Below, one piece after another: positions 31,890 through 43,100 of a stretch of DNA of 64,000 bases. Under the pieces are notes generated by a model. It was given only the letters and a program-made list of their open reading frames with translations. It made no database searches and was not told the origin of the DNA. The stretch is from Enchytraeus crypticus (taxonomy: Eukaryota; Annelida; Clitellata; Enchytraeida; Enchytraeidae): assembly GCA_905160935.1 (NCBI GenBank), contig CAJHZI010000815.1, positions 284,001 through 348,000 on the forward strand. Reading direction: 5' to 3'. The first letter of the stretch is position 1, and each line of letters opens with the position of its first letter. Both the position numbers and the translations under genes were made by a program.

Positions 31890-33242
31890 TTAAAAGTTTT
31901 CGTGACGATGAACGAAGAGCACATCGCTGGTGTAGGCGTTGTCCCTGGAGCAAGCCTGCTCAACGCTGCGAGTGAGGGGAGATGGTCCACGGCTGAACAC
32001 CTCGAATACATTAGTCGATGGATGCTCCTTCATGACGACTTTCAGGACTTCCGGGAAATCAGGTCGACCAAAGTGAATGGTGGACCTCAAACAAATGAAC
32101 AGACTCCTGTCTGAGATCTTCTGGAAGTGGCGCTCACATATGTACAGCATGGTGGTGCGGAAGTCAAACTTTCCCTTGAACTGTGTGATGAAGGTGTTAA
32201 CCACCACAATGTTGGAATGATCTTTCTGCTCCATCTCTCTGATGATGTCTGTCATCCACTCGAAGTGGCGCTGGGTGCGAGTCACCCAGATGAAGTAAAC
32301 CTTTTTACACATCATGTCCCGATTGCCTCTCTTCGACCTGTGAGCAATATCCTTGAGGATAGAAGCGAATGGAAAGACTCCAATGCCTCCACCAATCAAT
32401 ATGGACACCTCGTATTTACTCCAGTCGTGATGTCCTAATCCATAGGGACCGTCCAGATACACCTTGGGCAGGGGTTTCTTGACCAGCTGACGGGGGTCGT
32501 AAAGCTTTCGAATATTTTTCGTCCAGGGACCCACGGCCCTGACATGTATGCTGAGGTGGTTCTCGTGGGGCGCCGAGGTTAGGGTGAGGGGGTGGTACTC
32601 ACTGCCGCTGTGAGCCAGACAGGCTAGACGCACCCACTGCCTTGAGCGGTACTCGAAATTAGAAGGCTTCCTTAGCTCCAGGTATGTCACGTCCCGGGAG
32701 GTAGAAGTGCGCTCAGATTCCCCTCCCATCTCGCTCATCTCCAACTCCGATATCATAGAAAATTGATCCCCCCCAGTATCAATCAGCTGACTGATGCGCT
32801 CCTGCCTCATTCCCGCAGCACCAGGCTGCTGTTGATGTAGCAGTGGCGAACCAAACTTCTGCTGATCAGATCTCGTGGGAGCAGACTGAGCTCTACCGAG
32901 AGGCTGTATCAGAGCGTTGATCTTTAGACTGGACGGACGGTTGACGTGGAACGGTGAGAGCAGGTCAGCCGTGGGTTGAACGAAGCCATCCTGCGGCGGC
33001 TGAGAGGTGGCGGTGACAGGACGCAGATGAACCTGAGGGGTCAACCCAGCCGGTGAGCCGATCGGGTTCTGCGGGAAGCGACCCATGAGCATCCACGTTG
33101 ATCGCCTCACTGCGGAGTCACCCCTCGCAGTGACCAGGCTTGAGAGCAGAGGCCCTGCCCTTCGCAGAGGTATGTGGGTCGTGGAGAGCGGTGGGGGCAG
33201 GGAGCCAGAAGATCCTGGTGGGCTCACGGTTAACACTATACG
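31890..33242 (-). CDS. DUOX-like: Gene C last exon: linker, FAD and NADPH domains
   Basis: A 450-codon open exon ending at the natural DUOX-type C-terminus. The first 180 codons are low complexity; DUOX homology covers the remaining 270 without stops or shifts. Conserved pieces include KVYLDGPYG, KKVYFIWVTRTQRHFEWMTD, TTMLYICERHFQK and HFGRPDFP. A second possible acceptor (33277) is phase-incompatible with the upstream exon, so 33242 is preferred. Confidence 0.9.
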   Translation of the reverse strand, partial: RIVLTVSPPGSSGSLPPPLSTTHIPLRRAGPLLSSLVTARGDSAVRRSTWMLMGRFPQNPIGSPAGLTPQVHLRPVTATSQPPQDGFVQPTADLLSPFHVNRPSSLKINALIQPLGRAQSAPTRSDQQKFGSPLLHQQQPGAAGMRQERISQLIDTGGDQFSMISELEMSEMGGESERTSTSRDVTYLELRKPSNFEYRSRQWVRLACLAHSGSEYHPLTLTSAPHENHLSIHVRAVGPWTKNIRKLYDPRQLVKKPLPKVYLDGPYGLGHHDWSKYEVSILIGGGIGVFPFASILKDIAHRSKRGNRDMMCKKVYFIWVTRTQRHFEWMTDIIREMEQKDHSNIVVVNTFITQFKGKFDFRTTMLYICERHFQKISDRSLFICLRSTIHFGRPDFPEVLKVVMKEHPSTNVFEVFSRGPSPLTRSVEQACSRDNAYTSDVLFVHRHENF

Positions 33243-34353
33243 CTGTCGATCAAAGATGATGATGTTGTTGTTGCTTCTGGAGATTTAAATGAAGCACAGG
33301 CTGAATCTGAAGCCTCCACGACTGCAACTTCTTCTTCTGTTTTTTATGAAGTGTCTGATGGCTGCGATTATCAATCGGTCATGCTTCTCACGCTGTAGGC
33401 GATGATTTTCAGCATGATGATGATTTTCATGATGATTTTCATCACGCTGCAGTTCATGATGCTTTTCAGCACCGAGCTGTTCATAATATCCTTCAGCACC
33501 TTGCTGTTCATGTTGATCATCAGCACCGAGCTGTTCATGATCATCTTCAGCACTAATCTGTTCATAATGATCTCCAGCACAATGCTGTTCATGATGATCT
33601 CCAGCACCGGTCTGTTCATGAAGATCTTCAGCACCGTGCTGCTTATGATGATCTTCAGCAACGAGCTGTTCATGATGATCTTCCCTTTTGCTGATCATGA
33701 TCAGCACAGCGATGTTCATGATGTACGTCGGCACTATATTGTCCAAGATGATCTTTAGCACCATATTGATTAGGATCACTTTCATGGGCTTCCGCTAATT
33801 GTTTTTCTCTCTCTTTTCTCTTGAATACTAGCAGCTTATCGCATTGTTCTATGCAAAATTTTGTACTTCCATTGATCTTCTCGTCAGATACACTTACCGC
33901 GGACCCTGGAGTTAGATACGTGAGGTTGCTACCTTGACTCTCTCCCAGAACTGACTTGATACAGGTAACAGCCGCCTGTGAGGCCGTCAAGTTGCCCTCG
34001 AAAGGGTAGATTAAACGCACTTCAGACTCACGTATCATTGGCTTCATTCCAATTTCTAACCCTGACGCACCGAGCACAGCTGGCGTACCAAAAAGAGGTG
34101 CCTGCTCAAAAGTTGGAATCGGAGTGTCTCTCCCCACCTTAACTTCTGAGGAGTCATCGATGAACAGAGATATGCAATCACTACTAGACTGGTTGACTGG
34201 GATAGAACCGGCAAATCCAGACTTTCTCTTGTCGGACTCGGATTCCTGTAGGATCAGTTGATTGAACTGATGTTCTGAAGATCGACTCGGGGAGTCCACC
34301 TCCCGGTCTGCATTAGAAACGAACGCAAGAGCTGCGTTGACTACCACTGTATC
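31890..34353 (-). CDS. DUOX-like: Gene C: dual oxidase C-terminal (FAD/NADPH) region, partial gene
   Basis: Two exons are proposed on the minus strand: 34353-33898 and 33242-31890. Both junctions are phase 0; the donor is GCG|GTAAGT and the acceptor ATCGACAG. From VTYLELRKPSNFEYRSRQW to the terminal RHENF, the protein is co-linear with the ferric-reductase-type FAD and NADPH domains of metazoan DUOX. DUOX makes extracellular hydrogen peroxide by passing NADPH electrons through FAD and haems. Upstream of that region, about 330 residues of Ser/Pro/Gln-rich sequence replace the short linker normally expected. Key motifs are altered: HPLTLTSAP for HPFTLTSAP, GGGIGVFPF for GGGIGVTPF, and SRGPSPL where the NOX/DUOX CGP motif should be. 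Haem, EF-hand and peroxidase exons were not found. It may be a divergent DUOX, a partial duplicate or a decaying paralogue. Confidence 0.85.
33243..33897 (-). other. Gene C intron with 30-bp minisatellite
   Basis: The 33440-33790 part repeats a 30-bp unit (minus strand GATCATCATGAACAG, GGTGCTGAA) about 11 times. It stays open in several frames and reads as HHEQxGAED peptides. The upstream frame runs into it and stops at 33670; a different frame resumes. That is explained if this is intron rather than a frameshifted exon. Confidence 0.7.
33898..34353 (-). CDS. Gene C upstream exon: disordered region
   Basis: A 456-bp exon after the acceptor GTCGTCCAG and before a strong donor GCG|GTAAGT. Encodes 152 polar residues (..NADREVDSPSRSSEHQ..) with no recognised domain. 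It is joined in phase to the DUOX exon. Assignment to the same gene rests on phase, strand and splice sites, not on homology. Confidence 0.6.
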
Positions 34354-34371
34354 CTGGACGACGTAACATAA

Positions 34372-34373
<2 letters not shown>

Positions 34374-34432
<59 letters not shown>

Positions 34433-34440
34433 GTTATTGT
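34374..34440. repeat. (ATT)n microsatellite
   Basis: ATT run with a few GTT units, directly upstream of the gene C exon on the minus strand. Confidence 0.95.
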
Positions 34441-34719
34441 TAATTGTGCAGAGTCTTGACGTGGACTTATTAAAACTTTCAATCTTAGACAATTTCATTT
34501 ATTCAATATTACTTTAAAGACATATAACTTCGTTATTCGAGATTAAAATACGAGTCTAAGAAATCGTTGACAGCAGTCAAGACTTCTTGGGCATAATATT
34601 AGAATTTATTACAAATTATTATTTTTTATTAATCGAGTAATAGAATTAACTTTCAATACGCAAATTAATTATTTAGGTCGAAGTACTAATTAGATGTTAA
34701 GATTCATTGCTATATGGCT
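34441..34719. other. Presumed gene C intron or 5' flank
   Basis: AT-rich; nothing recognised. Confidence 0.35.
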
Positions 34720-35325
34720 TACCTTTTTCTCTCATGCGTTTGCAACGCGTTCAGAATACTCTAGCACGTGTTATCTGTCGATCCTCGAGGCTTCAGGCCA
34801 CCTCTAGTTCCTAGCTTAATAACCTTCATTGGCTTCCCGTAGTTCAAAGAATTAAGTATAAAATTGCTCTGTTAACTTTCAAAACACTTCTTTTTGGTAA
34901 ACCTTCTTACCTTTCTGATTTCCTAATCCAATACCAACCTTCTCGTAAGCTTCGTTCTTCCGATACCAAACTGCTAAAAATTCCTAATATTCTCACTCCG
35001 TTAGGTAGACGTTCATTTTCTTTCTCCGCTCCTACTGTTTGGAACTCTCTGCCTCCTGATCTTCGCTCATGTTCTACTACTTCCACTTTCCGTTGTAAGT
35101 TGAAAACACATCTCTTCCCACCATAGATATTATTTCATCTTACCTGACTGTTTTTTTGATCACCGGATCGGCACTGTTTAGGATCGTTTATTTCTCTTCA
35201 GCACGTGTTTTTTCAGGTCGTTTTGGGGTGAATCGATTTGTGGTGACATGTGATGAGGGTACGTCCCATACATCATCCTTGTATGAGGAAACGGACGTTA
35301 GACCTTCATTATTATTATTATTAAG
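34720..35325 (+). mobile_element. LINE family A: ORF2 C-terminus, 3' UTR, (ATT)n
   Basis: Broken frames give LNNLHWLPVVQRIKYKIALL, KPSYLSDFLIQYQPSRKLRS, PTVWNSLPPDLRSC and FRCKLKTHLFPP. This is the conserved C-terminus of CR1/L2-like ORF2. The 3' UTR (35160-35310) matches 31620-31812 and ends in the shared tail (TGAGGAAACGGACGTTAGAC) and ATT. Confidence 0.85.
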
Positions 35326-35559
35326 ATGTAAACTTCAAATTTAAATTTTACTTAAATGTAAAACCAAAGCTCAGTTCAACGTCAGTTGCCTGCTTGGCAA
35401 TATGTCAAAGCCAGGGAAAGCACTGAATTTGAAGGGGAAAGCACTGAATATGAATCCTTCACCTACTGATCCGCTGTCTAACAACATGCCAACAAGCCAC
35501 CGGTTTAGCTCAAATATTAGAATATAGAATAATATATAAATGTAATAAGAAAGATGAAT

Positions 35560-35812
35560 TAAGAAATAGGCAGAAGAGTTGGATAGGATAGATTCTAAGG
35601 GGAGAAGGTCTATTAATTGAGGTCATAGAAGGTAGAATGGAAGGAAAAATAGGCAGAGTCAGGCCGAGATTAGGTATGTTAGACGATTTAAAGACCCACG
35701 CATGTGAACATGAAGAGGAAAGCGAAAGACACAGAAGAGTGGAGGGGTTATATACCATGGACCTGCCAGTAGGAAGTGCACTAAGAGAGAGAGAGAGCGA
35801 GAATAATAGATT
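35560..35812 (+). mobile_element. LINE family G, ORF2 C-terminal fragment with (GA)n tail
   Basis: A clean 63-codon stretch reads MEGKIGRVRPRLGMLDDLKT and ends [15 protein letters not shown]. It is the best-preserved copy of the family-G C-terminus. The GA run that follows (GAGAGAGAGAGCGAG) sits where the tail is in the other copies. Confidence 0.8.
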
Positions 35813-36704
35813 CACTAGTTCCTATTAGAGAGAAATTTAACTAGTAATAACTGTGTCCATATCTAATAATCTTAACATAACTTAACAATTCTACAATACC
35901 CAATCTTATAAGCGGAAAGATATTCTCGCCGATTTCAATCTCTACCATTTGACTTTATCCTCGAGATAACTACAAATCTGCTTCTTGCATCTTATGAAAC
36001 TTTTCTTTTCTCAACTTTATCTTGAGCCTGTTATGTCATATTTCCAAGAATTCAAAACGTTTGCGCGGATTTCGCGCTCTCCTATTGGCTGGAGCCACCT
36101 GCGACGGTTGAAAGTCAGCCTCCTGGCGACGACTTTGTTTTAATCTAACGATGACATTATCCGCTCAATCTCGACAAGATATATAGTTCCGTCACATGTA
36201 GCTGAAATCAGCTCAGATGCCGAGCGACATCTCGTTCATAGTATGCAAAAGCGACTTTCGGCGACGATATCGTTTTGATTGAAGCTTCATAGGATTGCGT
36301 ATCATAAGACAACTGGACGTAGTATAGCCTACTTCATCGGATTATATACAGACCTTACAGTGTAGCCTATGTTAGTAACAAATCTGGAACTAGCTGTTGC
36401 CTGTTTGAAAGGAGAATATTTATTGAATTCTTGCGCAATCTTCTTAAAGATTAAGATAATCCTTAAAGACCGGTATGCTTATTACTATTCTTAACTGCTC
36501 ATTCTGAAGTGTTTATGATTATGATGATGACGATGATTATGATGATTATTATTATTTTTAGCACTGGGCTGTATAGAGCACTGGGCTAAAGAATTAAATA
36601 AAACGAGACTTTAATTAAAAGTGAATGTTTTTATTTATATTTATTAATATTATTTCATGATTAAATTAAAAGTTATTATTATTATAATATTATTATTTTT
36701 TTAC
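35813..36704. other. Intergenic, with a less AT-rich block
   Basis: 36050-36330 is less AT-rich and has an inverted CCAAT-type motif (CTATTGGCTGG, 36083) and several GACGA phrases. It could be a promoter-like segment, but no adjacent first exon was identified. Confidence 0.3.
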
Positions 36705-36840
36705 ACCGGTGTAAAGAACCTGGGGTTTGATAAAAACGATTCAAGCAATACGTGCTGAATTGCCGCCCGGCTAATCGAGGTCATCAATCGGCTTAAAAGA
36801 ATTGTTGAAGCAGACTGCATTAAATCTTTGCAAAAGTAAT
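36705..36840 (+). mobile_element. Dispersed repeat H, copy 3
   Basis: Best-preserved copy: CACCGGTGTAAAGAACCTGG, GATTCAAGCAATACGTGCTG, CGCCCGGCTAATCGAGGTC, GCTTAAAAGAATTGTTGAAG. Confidence 0.75.
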
Positions 36841-37344
36841 GGAAAGCCTTTGCCAAAGAAAAGAGGTCTCTCGCTTATCGCCGGTTTGCTCTGCAATAAG
36901 TCTGCCTATGCCATTAATAAAGTCAACTTCTTCGGGATTCACCGGGGCCTTATTATTAGTCCTATTATTATTATTATTATTATTAGTAATTATTATTATT
37001 ATTAGAATCGGGAACTTAGCGACTCTCCATGAGCAAAAAATACTTTTACCAAAGACTTGCCTATACGTCAGATAATGATTTTTTATTTTACTCTCTGACT
37101 AACTTGACCTGGATTTGATCCCACGACCTCAGGTATAGCCATTTAGAAATTCATGGCCTAACTTTTCGCTCTACACACTAAGCGATTGAGAAACTCAATA
37201 GCTATATTGCAGTATCTACATGTATAGTCAAGTTTGTTGTACCTTTAGTAGTCATATTTTGCTACGAGTTGTGAAGAATTGCGAGATCTAGATTTTACGC
37301 AAAATGTTAAATTGACGAAAGCTATCAAACGTAATAATAATAAT
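36841..37344. other. Intergenic; (ATT)n and tRNA-like relic
   Basis: ATT run at 36963-37004. Around 37090-37200, GGATTTGATCCCACGACCTC and CTAAGCGATTGAGAAACTC resemble a reversed tRNA-like head, so an old SINE is possible. Confidence 0.35.
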
Positions 37345-37480
37345 AATAACAACAATTAGAGTGCTACAGTCATCAATGACAACATCGAGCACTATTGAGA
37401 CAAAATCAAGACGACGAGCAAAAATGAAGGTCCAAAAATGATGCAAATTCCAAAATCCAGAAATTCAGTCCGAAGTAAAG
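37345..37480 (-). mobile_element. LINE family C 3' end
   Basis: Reverse copy of 10920-11065, with the simple repeat (AAT)n first, then AGAGTGCTACAGTCATCAAT, CAACATCGAGCACTATTGAG. Confidence 0.75.
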
Positions 37481-37975
37481 TAAGCTAATGATATTAACAT
37501 TTAAAATACTTATACATCGTTTAGCTCGACTTTTCATGTCTAAACGATAAAGAGCTACGTCACGCTAGAGGGATTAGCTCTATACTACAGCTACACAGGG
37601 CTTTACTCAATACCACTGTAACTCTGCGACAACTCCCAGAGTAATTATGTGCCTCACGTCGCGCAGTGTGACGCGAAGAAGGCCTAACTCGCTTCAATGC
37701 GTGCTAGATCATTGGCATCTTATGCTTGTAAAGCTTTAGGCCTGAGAAAAAGTAAGGTGCGCAATAGTATTACTTGTATAGTATAGCAGTGCTAGACTTA
37801 CGTTACTGATTTACACTTTAGATTTACATTTCCATTCAGCTTTTATTAAGATTTTATTTTATTATTTTATTAGTGTTAATAGCATTTTGTAAGGACCTAG
37901 AAATTGAGTGCGGCATAATAGAACTTTATATATGTTGGGTTTTTTTATGTATATAAATTTACGCATATGTACAGT
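37481..37975. other. Intergenic, no gene seen
   Basis: No recognised feature. Confidence 0.35.
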
Positions 37976-38098
37976 TTGGATGTCCGAATGAATAACACAT
38001 GCTTGCATGAAAAGCAGGAGGCCATCGCTTCGAATCCCAGCCGGACCGTCTCCGACAGTATCCCTTGAAAAACAAAGCAGACGTTAAACTTAGCTTCA
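37976..38098 (+). mobile_element. tRNA-like SINE relic, third type
   Basis: Has a head with ATGAATAACACATGCTTGCA, a B-box-like GCTTCGAATCCCAGCCGG and the shared tail form AAAGCAGACGTTAAACTTAGC. It is distinct from families 1 and 2 in its head. Confidence 0.5.
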
Positions 38099-39186
38099 CC
38101 TCTATTGCGAATGCAGTTTCTCAACAACATCCACGCTCCATACTTTCGCGAAAGCTACAATACTAATATTATTAGTTACAGTAGTAATATTATATATTAG
38201 TAATATTAATATTATTAATATAACAACATATATTAATATAACTAATATTATTATTATCAGAAGCTGACAGATAGTTTGATAATTTACAATGAAAATATAT
38301 TCCTGATGAATAGCGTCAAAAATGTCGATAGACTTCGAGGATAATAATATTGGCTAGATTTCTGAAATCTGGAAGGCAAAATATATTACCCGTAATAATA
38401 TTAGACTATTAATATTTTTAGATCTTTAGTCATGTGCGCATTAAAAAATATCCTCCTAGCACAATTGCGATAGCTTAGTCAATTCTTAATATTTCGCCTT
38501 GAAATTTTAAGGTTCTCTTGTCGAGGAATTTAGCCCCAAGCTGACCAAATTTTGTAAAAATATTTTTAAGGGAACCGGAGTTATCCAAGTTTTGCTAAAA
38601 AATTGATTTTTTTTCATTTAACACGTAACGTAAAACGTCAATTTTAATTTGCGCACCCTGTATACATATTGAGATATACTACACTTAACTATATACTTAC
38701 TACTATTTATTTGATCTTTAGTCGTATATACATATTATAACATATTAAACATATTACACAATCGATGTTAGACTACTACTATTTATTGGATATTTAGTCT
38801 TGAAAGTCAACAGTATCAACGCTACGAGTGAGAGTTCCATTTGGTTCTCATTGACTAACATCTCTCAAGCTGGTTTAAAGAATCATATAACGTGCGAAAG
38901 GAATCCCTGTTTTAATATAAATTCTCATAATTATTCGAACCCTCTCTTCGATATTATGATGTTATACATTTTCAATGGCACTTAAGAATATATTGGCAAC
39001 AGTGTAAGCTTATGTCCATGGGCCGACAAGTCGTTAAGGCATGTTAGCTAACGGATTATGTCTTACATTTGCATTGTTTATTTTTAGATTAGAGAATACA
39101 GCTGGTTCATACAGCGAATACATTACTTAATTTCAAATAGATAGAATAGTTACGTTGGGTACATCAGTTAAAGCTGGTGAGAAAAT
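38099..39186. other. Intergenic, no gene seen
   Basis: AT-rich. A 61-codon frame at 38800-38985 has no recognisable features. Confidence 0.35.
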
Positions 39187-39358
39187 CAGGTTAATCAGGT
39201 TAATCAGGTTAATCAGGTTAATCAGGTTAATCAGGTTAATCAGGTTTATCAGGTTAATCAGGTTTATCAGGTTAATCAGGTTTATCAGGTTAATCAGGTT
39301 TATCAGATTAATCAGGTTTATCAGGTTAATCAGGTTTATCAGGCTAATCAGGTTTAAC
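39187..39358. repeat. 9-bp minisatellite with 18-bp higher order
   Basis: About 19 units of AGGTTAATC. The right two thirds alternate AGGTTAATC and AGGTTTATC, giving an 18-bp super-unit. It lies about 500 bp upstream of gene B. Confidence 0.9.
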
Positions 39359-39850
39359 CTAACTACTAGATTTTACTAGCTTTAATCAACATGAAATGTA
39401 ATACAAAAATAAAAATGTTGCACATTTGGAGTAATATTGTGTCTGAGGCTTCTGTGACCTAATTATATATTATTTTAGTTATATCTAGCTATATATCTAC
39501 GTTTCATCTCTTTTATCTTATTCTATGATATTAAATTCTAGCTCAAAATTTCCAGTAGAGATTTAGTGGATTTACTTAAATTAAGTGTTTCGGTATCGAA
39601 CTTCGTTAACATGAAGAATTCAGATGGTGAATTATTCCGAAGAGCTAAATTTTCACATCAACAGATCCGGATAATGAAGTTCATGTGAAATTGCTCAAAT
39701 CTAATCGGATTCATACGGATAAACCTATTGTAAAACAACAATTATCGCTTATAAATACGTATTATAATTTAATCAGCAACCAATCAGGATTCATTATATT
39801 TTCAAGATGATTCTAGAAATAATCCTGTAATAATCATAACTGTCCGAATC

Positions 39851-40105
39851 ATGCCACTGGACTCATACCGGACTCATACACTGGGAGAAGTCTCTTTAGA
39901 TAAGAACTCGAATGTTATACTAACCACCCCCCAATGTTCAACACCCGCCACCTTCAGGTATCTCTCCACCCCGGAATCCCCGTCCTCAGGGGATCCTGAG
40001 TCCCCGGAAGTTCTATTCGGGGGACCTGGGGTCGTCTCTAGTCCATTTCGTCCCCCAACCAAGTCAGAGAGGCACAAGAGAAGGCCGGCTTCTGACTCAT
40101 ATCAG
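39851..40105 (+). CDS. Gene B exon 1
   Basis: 85 codons, Pro/Ser-rich (STPESPSSGDPESPE), ending SDSYQ with donor CAG|GTAGGG, phase 0. The next exon begins DEYSVTYS, a natural continuation. Confidence 0.7.
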
Positions 40106-43100
40106 GTAGGGTAGTTTAATAAATCATAATAATAAATTAACCAATCAATTAGATAAAATTGAATAAATAAAACAGTAAGTATTCAGCCAATCAAGCATCC
40201 CATCTAGCAGTCAATCTAACACTTACAGTTGTTCAGACTGTAAATCGATTAGTTGGTCAGTCTTAAGTCAGTGAGTCAGAGAAGCAGTCAATTATCTTTC
40301 GCAATGGTTTTCACAATGACGTGCTTTGCTTTCCCCTTCTGTTTTTCTTATTGTGTAGCGGTTCGTCACTGACTTTAAAATGTATTATGATTCACTCATT
40401 ACTGACCTATGTAGCCAATCTAATAAGCAGGCGACCATAATAGTGACCGGTGATGGAAGAGATTATAGGAGATGGACTGATAATGTGGTGACAGACACGA
40501 GCGGAAAGAGTCTATTCGTATCCCGATCCCGGTTAAACTGGGATTAAATGAAAGATGATGATGACGATGATGATGATGATGATGTGATTGTGATTAACGG
40601 CATAACAGCGCTGGTATGCCGTTAACTGCCCTCTTATTTGTACAGTTGAGATTCAATTTGTAATTTTTCTTAATCTTATAAAAAGTAAAGTAAACACTCA
40701 TTATAGTGAAATTATCAACTATGTTGATATCTATCACTTTTAATACCACATGTTTAAACCGTTAGGCAATTTAGACCATTTTCCGTGCAACCAGTCCAGT
40801 GAATGTCTGAGATATTACTCTCAGATCAGCGCGGCTGGGATTCGAACCCACAAGTGTTCAATTCACCTCAGGATTTTTCATTTAAAACTTCATGACGTTA
40901 CCCTTACGCTATTAAGACATTCTATATGGGTTTTGTCTGATCAAATAGTGCGAAGGGCATCAGATTTAGTCATAACATTTTAAATGACCAATCCTAGGTT
41001 CCTTAAAATCCCGAGGGTCAAATGTCTAAGAATTTCATGTGACCTAATACGGGCAATGGCATAAACTGCCAATAATATTATAACATGCGGCATTGAAGGT
41101 GATAGATGAATATCATCTAAAAAACTGGTAAAGCTAAGGTTAACGTCAGCTTCCTTACTCGAAAGCGATGTCATTGATGGGCGATCCCATTATTTGAACC
41201 CCGCACATTATGATCCGTGGTTGAGTATCTTACCGATTTCGCCACTGGCTCCAGCCGATTATCATTGCTTGATATTGGAGTTTTCGTATGCTATCTGTCT
41301 CGATAACTATTTTACTATAAATAATAGACTAAACGACTACTTCTGGTGTCACAAGAGTCGAATAAAATGGGGCTAGGGTAGGATCTAGACACAATGCAAA
41401 GCCACATCCGGTGCTATATTTTTCAAATGAATAGCTACATTAAGATTTGAGAAAGTAATTCACCGGTAAAAGTATAAAAGCTAACGTTAACGTCAGTTTC
41501 CTCACTCGAAAGCGATGTCAGTGACGGGCGAGCCCAGGATTTGAACCCCGCACTTACTGATCCGCGATCGATTATCTTACCGACATCGCCACTGGCTGGA
41601 GCCAGTGGCGATGTCGGTTGATCAGATCAACCCATTGATTGATAATATGTTCTTCAACCTCTTAGAAAGTTGGCCGAATTACACAATTACTTTGAATTTG
41701 ACAGAACAATAAAGCGATTGCTGCAGTGTGTTGCAAGGTAACGCTTGAAACTGAGAATTTAAATCATAATCTGCACGTCTGTTTATCAGTCAGTTAAAGT
41801 CATTGACGTCAGTAAAAGCCAGTGGATATTAGAAAAAGTCAGTAAACATAAGAAAAGTCAATAAACGTCAGCTAAGTCTGCAAGAGACGTTCCTGACATT
41901 GCCATATGGCGAGAAACCGGACGTTGGATTCTTATAGATTGATTAATAAAATCAGTAAATGTCAGTTAAAGTCAATAAATATCGGCTAAAGTCAGAAAAC
42001 CTAAGTTAAAGTCAGAAAGCGTCAGCTAAAGTCAGTCAACGTCGGCTAAAGTCAATACTGAAACGTCAGTTAAAGTCAATAAAAGTCAGTTAAAGTCAGT
42101 AAACATAAGTTGAAGTCAGTAAACGTCACAAACCTAAATAGATCCACAGTTTGAACTTTACCGATGCTAACATATTCTCAGCCAATTCTGTTTATTCTAC
42201 TTTTAAATTTATTTCATTCATCAAAATGTATTTCAATTCTGAGAAATAAAAAAGAAACGTTCTCGCAAACCTGTCACTTAGATTGATGGCTACTACAAAT
42301 TCAACCATTACAAAACTAAGTGTAGAGGTTCCCTGCTCACAACCCATATCTCAATTCATTGGACCTACAAAAGAAATCAAAAACTCTAATTTTTCTTATA
42401 TCATTTAGTTGCCAAACCGAAATCTTCTGTAAGGCTGCTTTAACCTTTTGATCAAAAATTCTGGTGTCCTTGTTCATAACTCTTGCACCATTTCAGTAAT
42501 ATTAGACTGATTTATGATGTAACTAGTGTTCTATGTTTGTATTACAATCTCTATTATATACCTTTAGCTCTGCTTTTCTGTCATAAAGCACTGGTGGAGA
42601 TTCATTGGGCTTTTCACACGTTCTTTCTATCCAACAAGTTGATTGAAACCCTGCACGCATGAGTAACTCTGTATTGCAGGCTTCAAGTCATCGTCAACTT
42701 TAACTTAAAGACCAACTGTAGAGATATTTACTCTCAAAATAACATTGAAAACATCTCCTCCGCAATTCCAAAATATATGAGGGATATTGGAATATGTGAT
42801 ATGAAATACAATACTCTTAAGTATATGATTAACCAATGCATCATTTCTTTGGTCATGCGGTAAGAGGTAAGTCCTAAACACGAAACTTAGCTGAATGGCT
42901 GAAGCTACAGTCGTCGTTGATTCAGTCACGAGTAAAAACTAAAGCTAAAGTTAACGTCAGTTTTCTCACCCGAAAGAGATGTCAGTGACGGGAGAGCCCA
43001 GCATTTGAACCCCACACAGACTGATCCGCGGTTGAACATCTTACCGGCATCGCCACTGGCTCCAGCCAGTGGCGATGTCGGTAGTGCAGCAATGCTAATG

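Noticed and set aside
33402-33758. Met/Ile/Phe-rich 118-codon plus frame opposite gene C
   Set aside because: Shadow of the 30-bp intronic repeat.
33285-33785. His/Glu-rich 166-codon minus frame as a separate gene or exon
   Set aside because: It has no start of its own, ends in a stop before the DUOX exon, and lies between matched donor and acceptor sites, so intron is the better reading.
36050-36330. CpG-richer block as a first exon or promoter of gene C or gene B
   Set aside because: No splice-compatible exon or start codon could be tied to it, so it is mentioned only as a promoter-like stretch.
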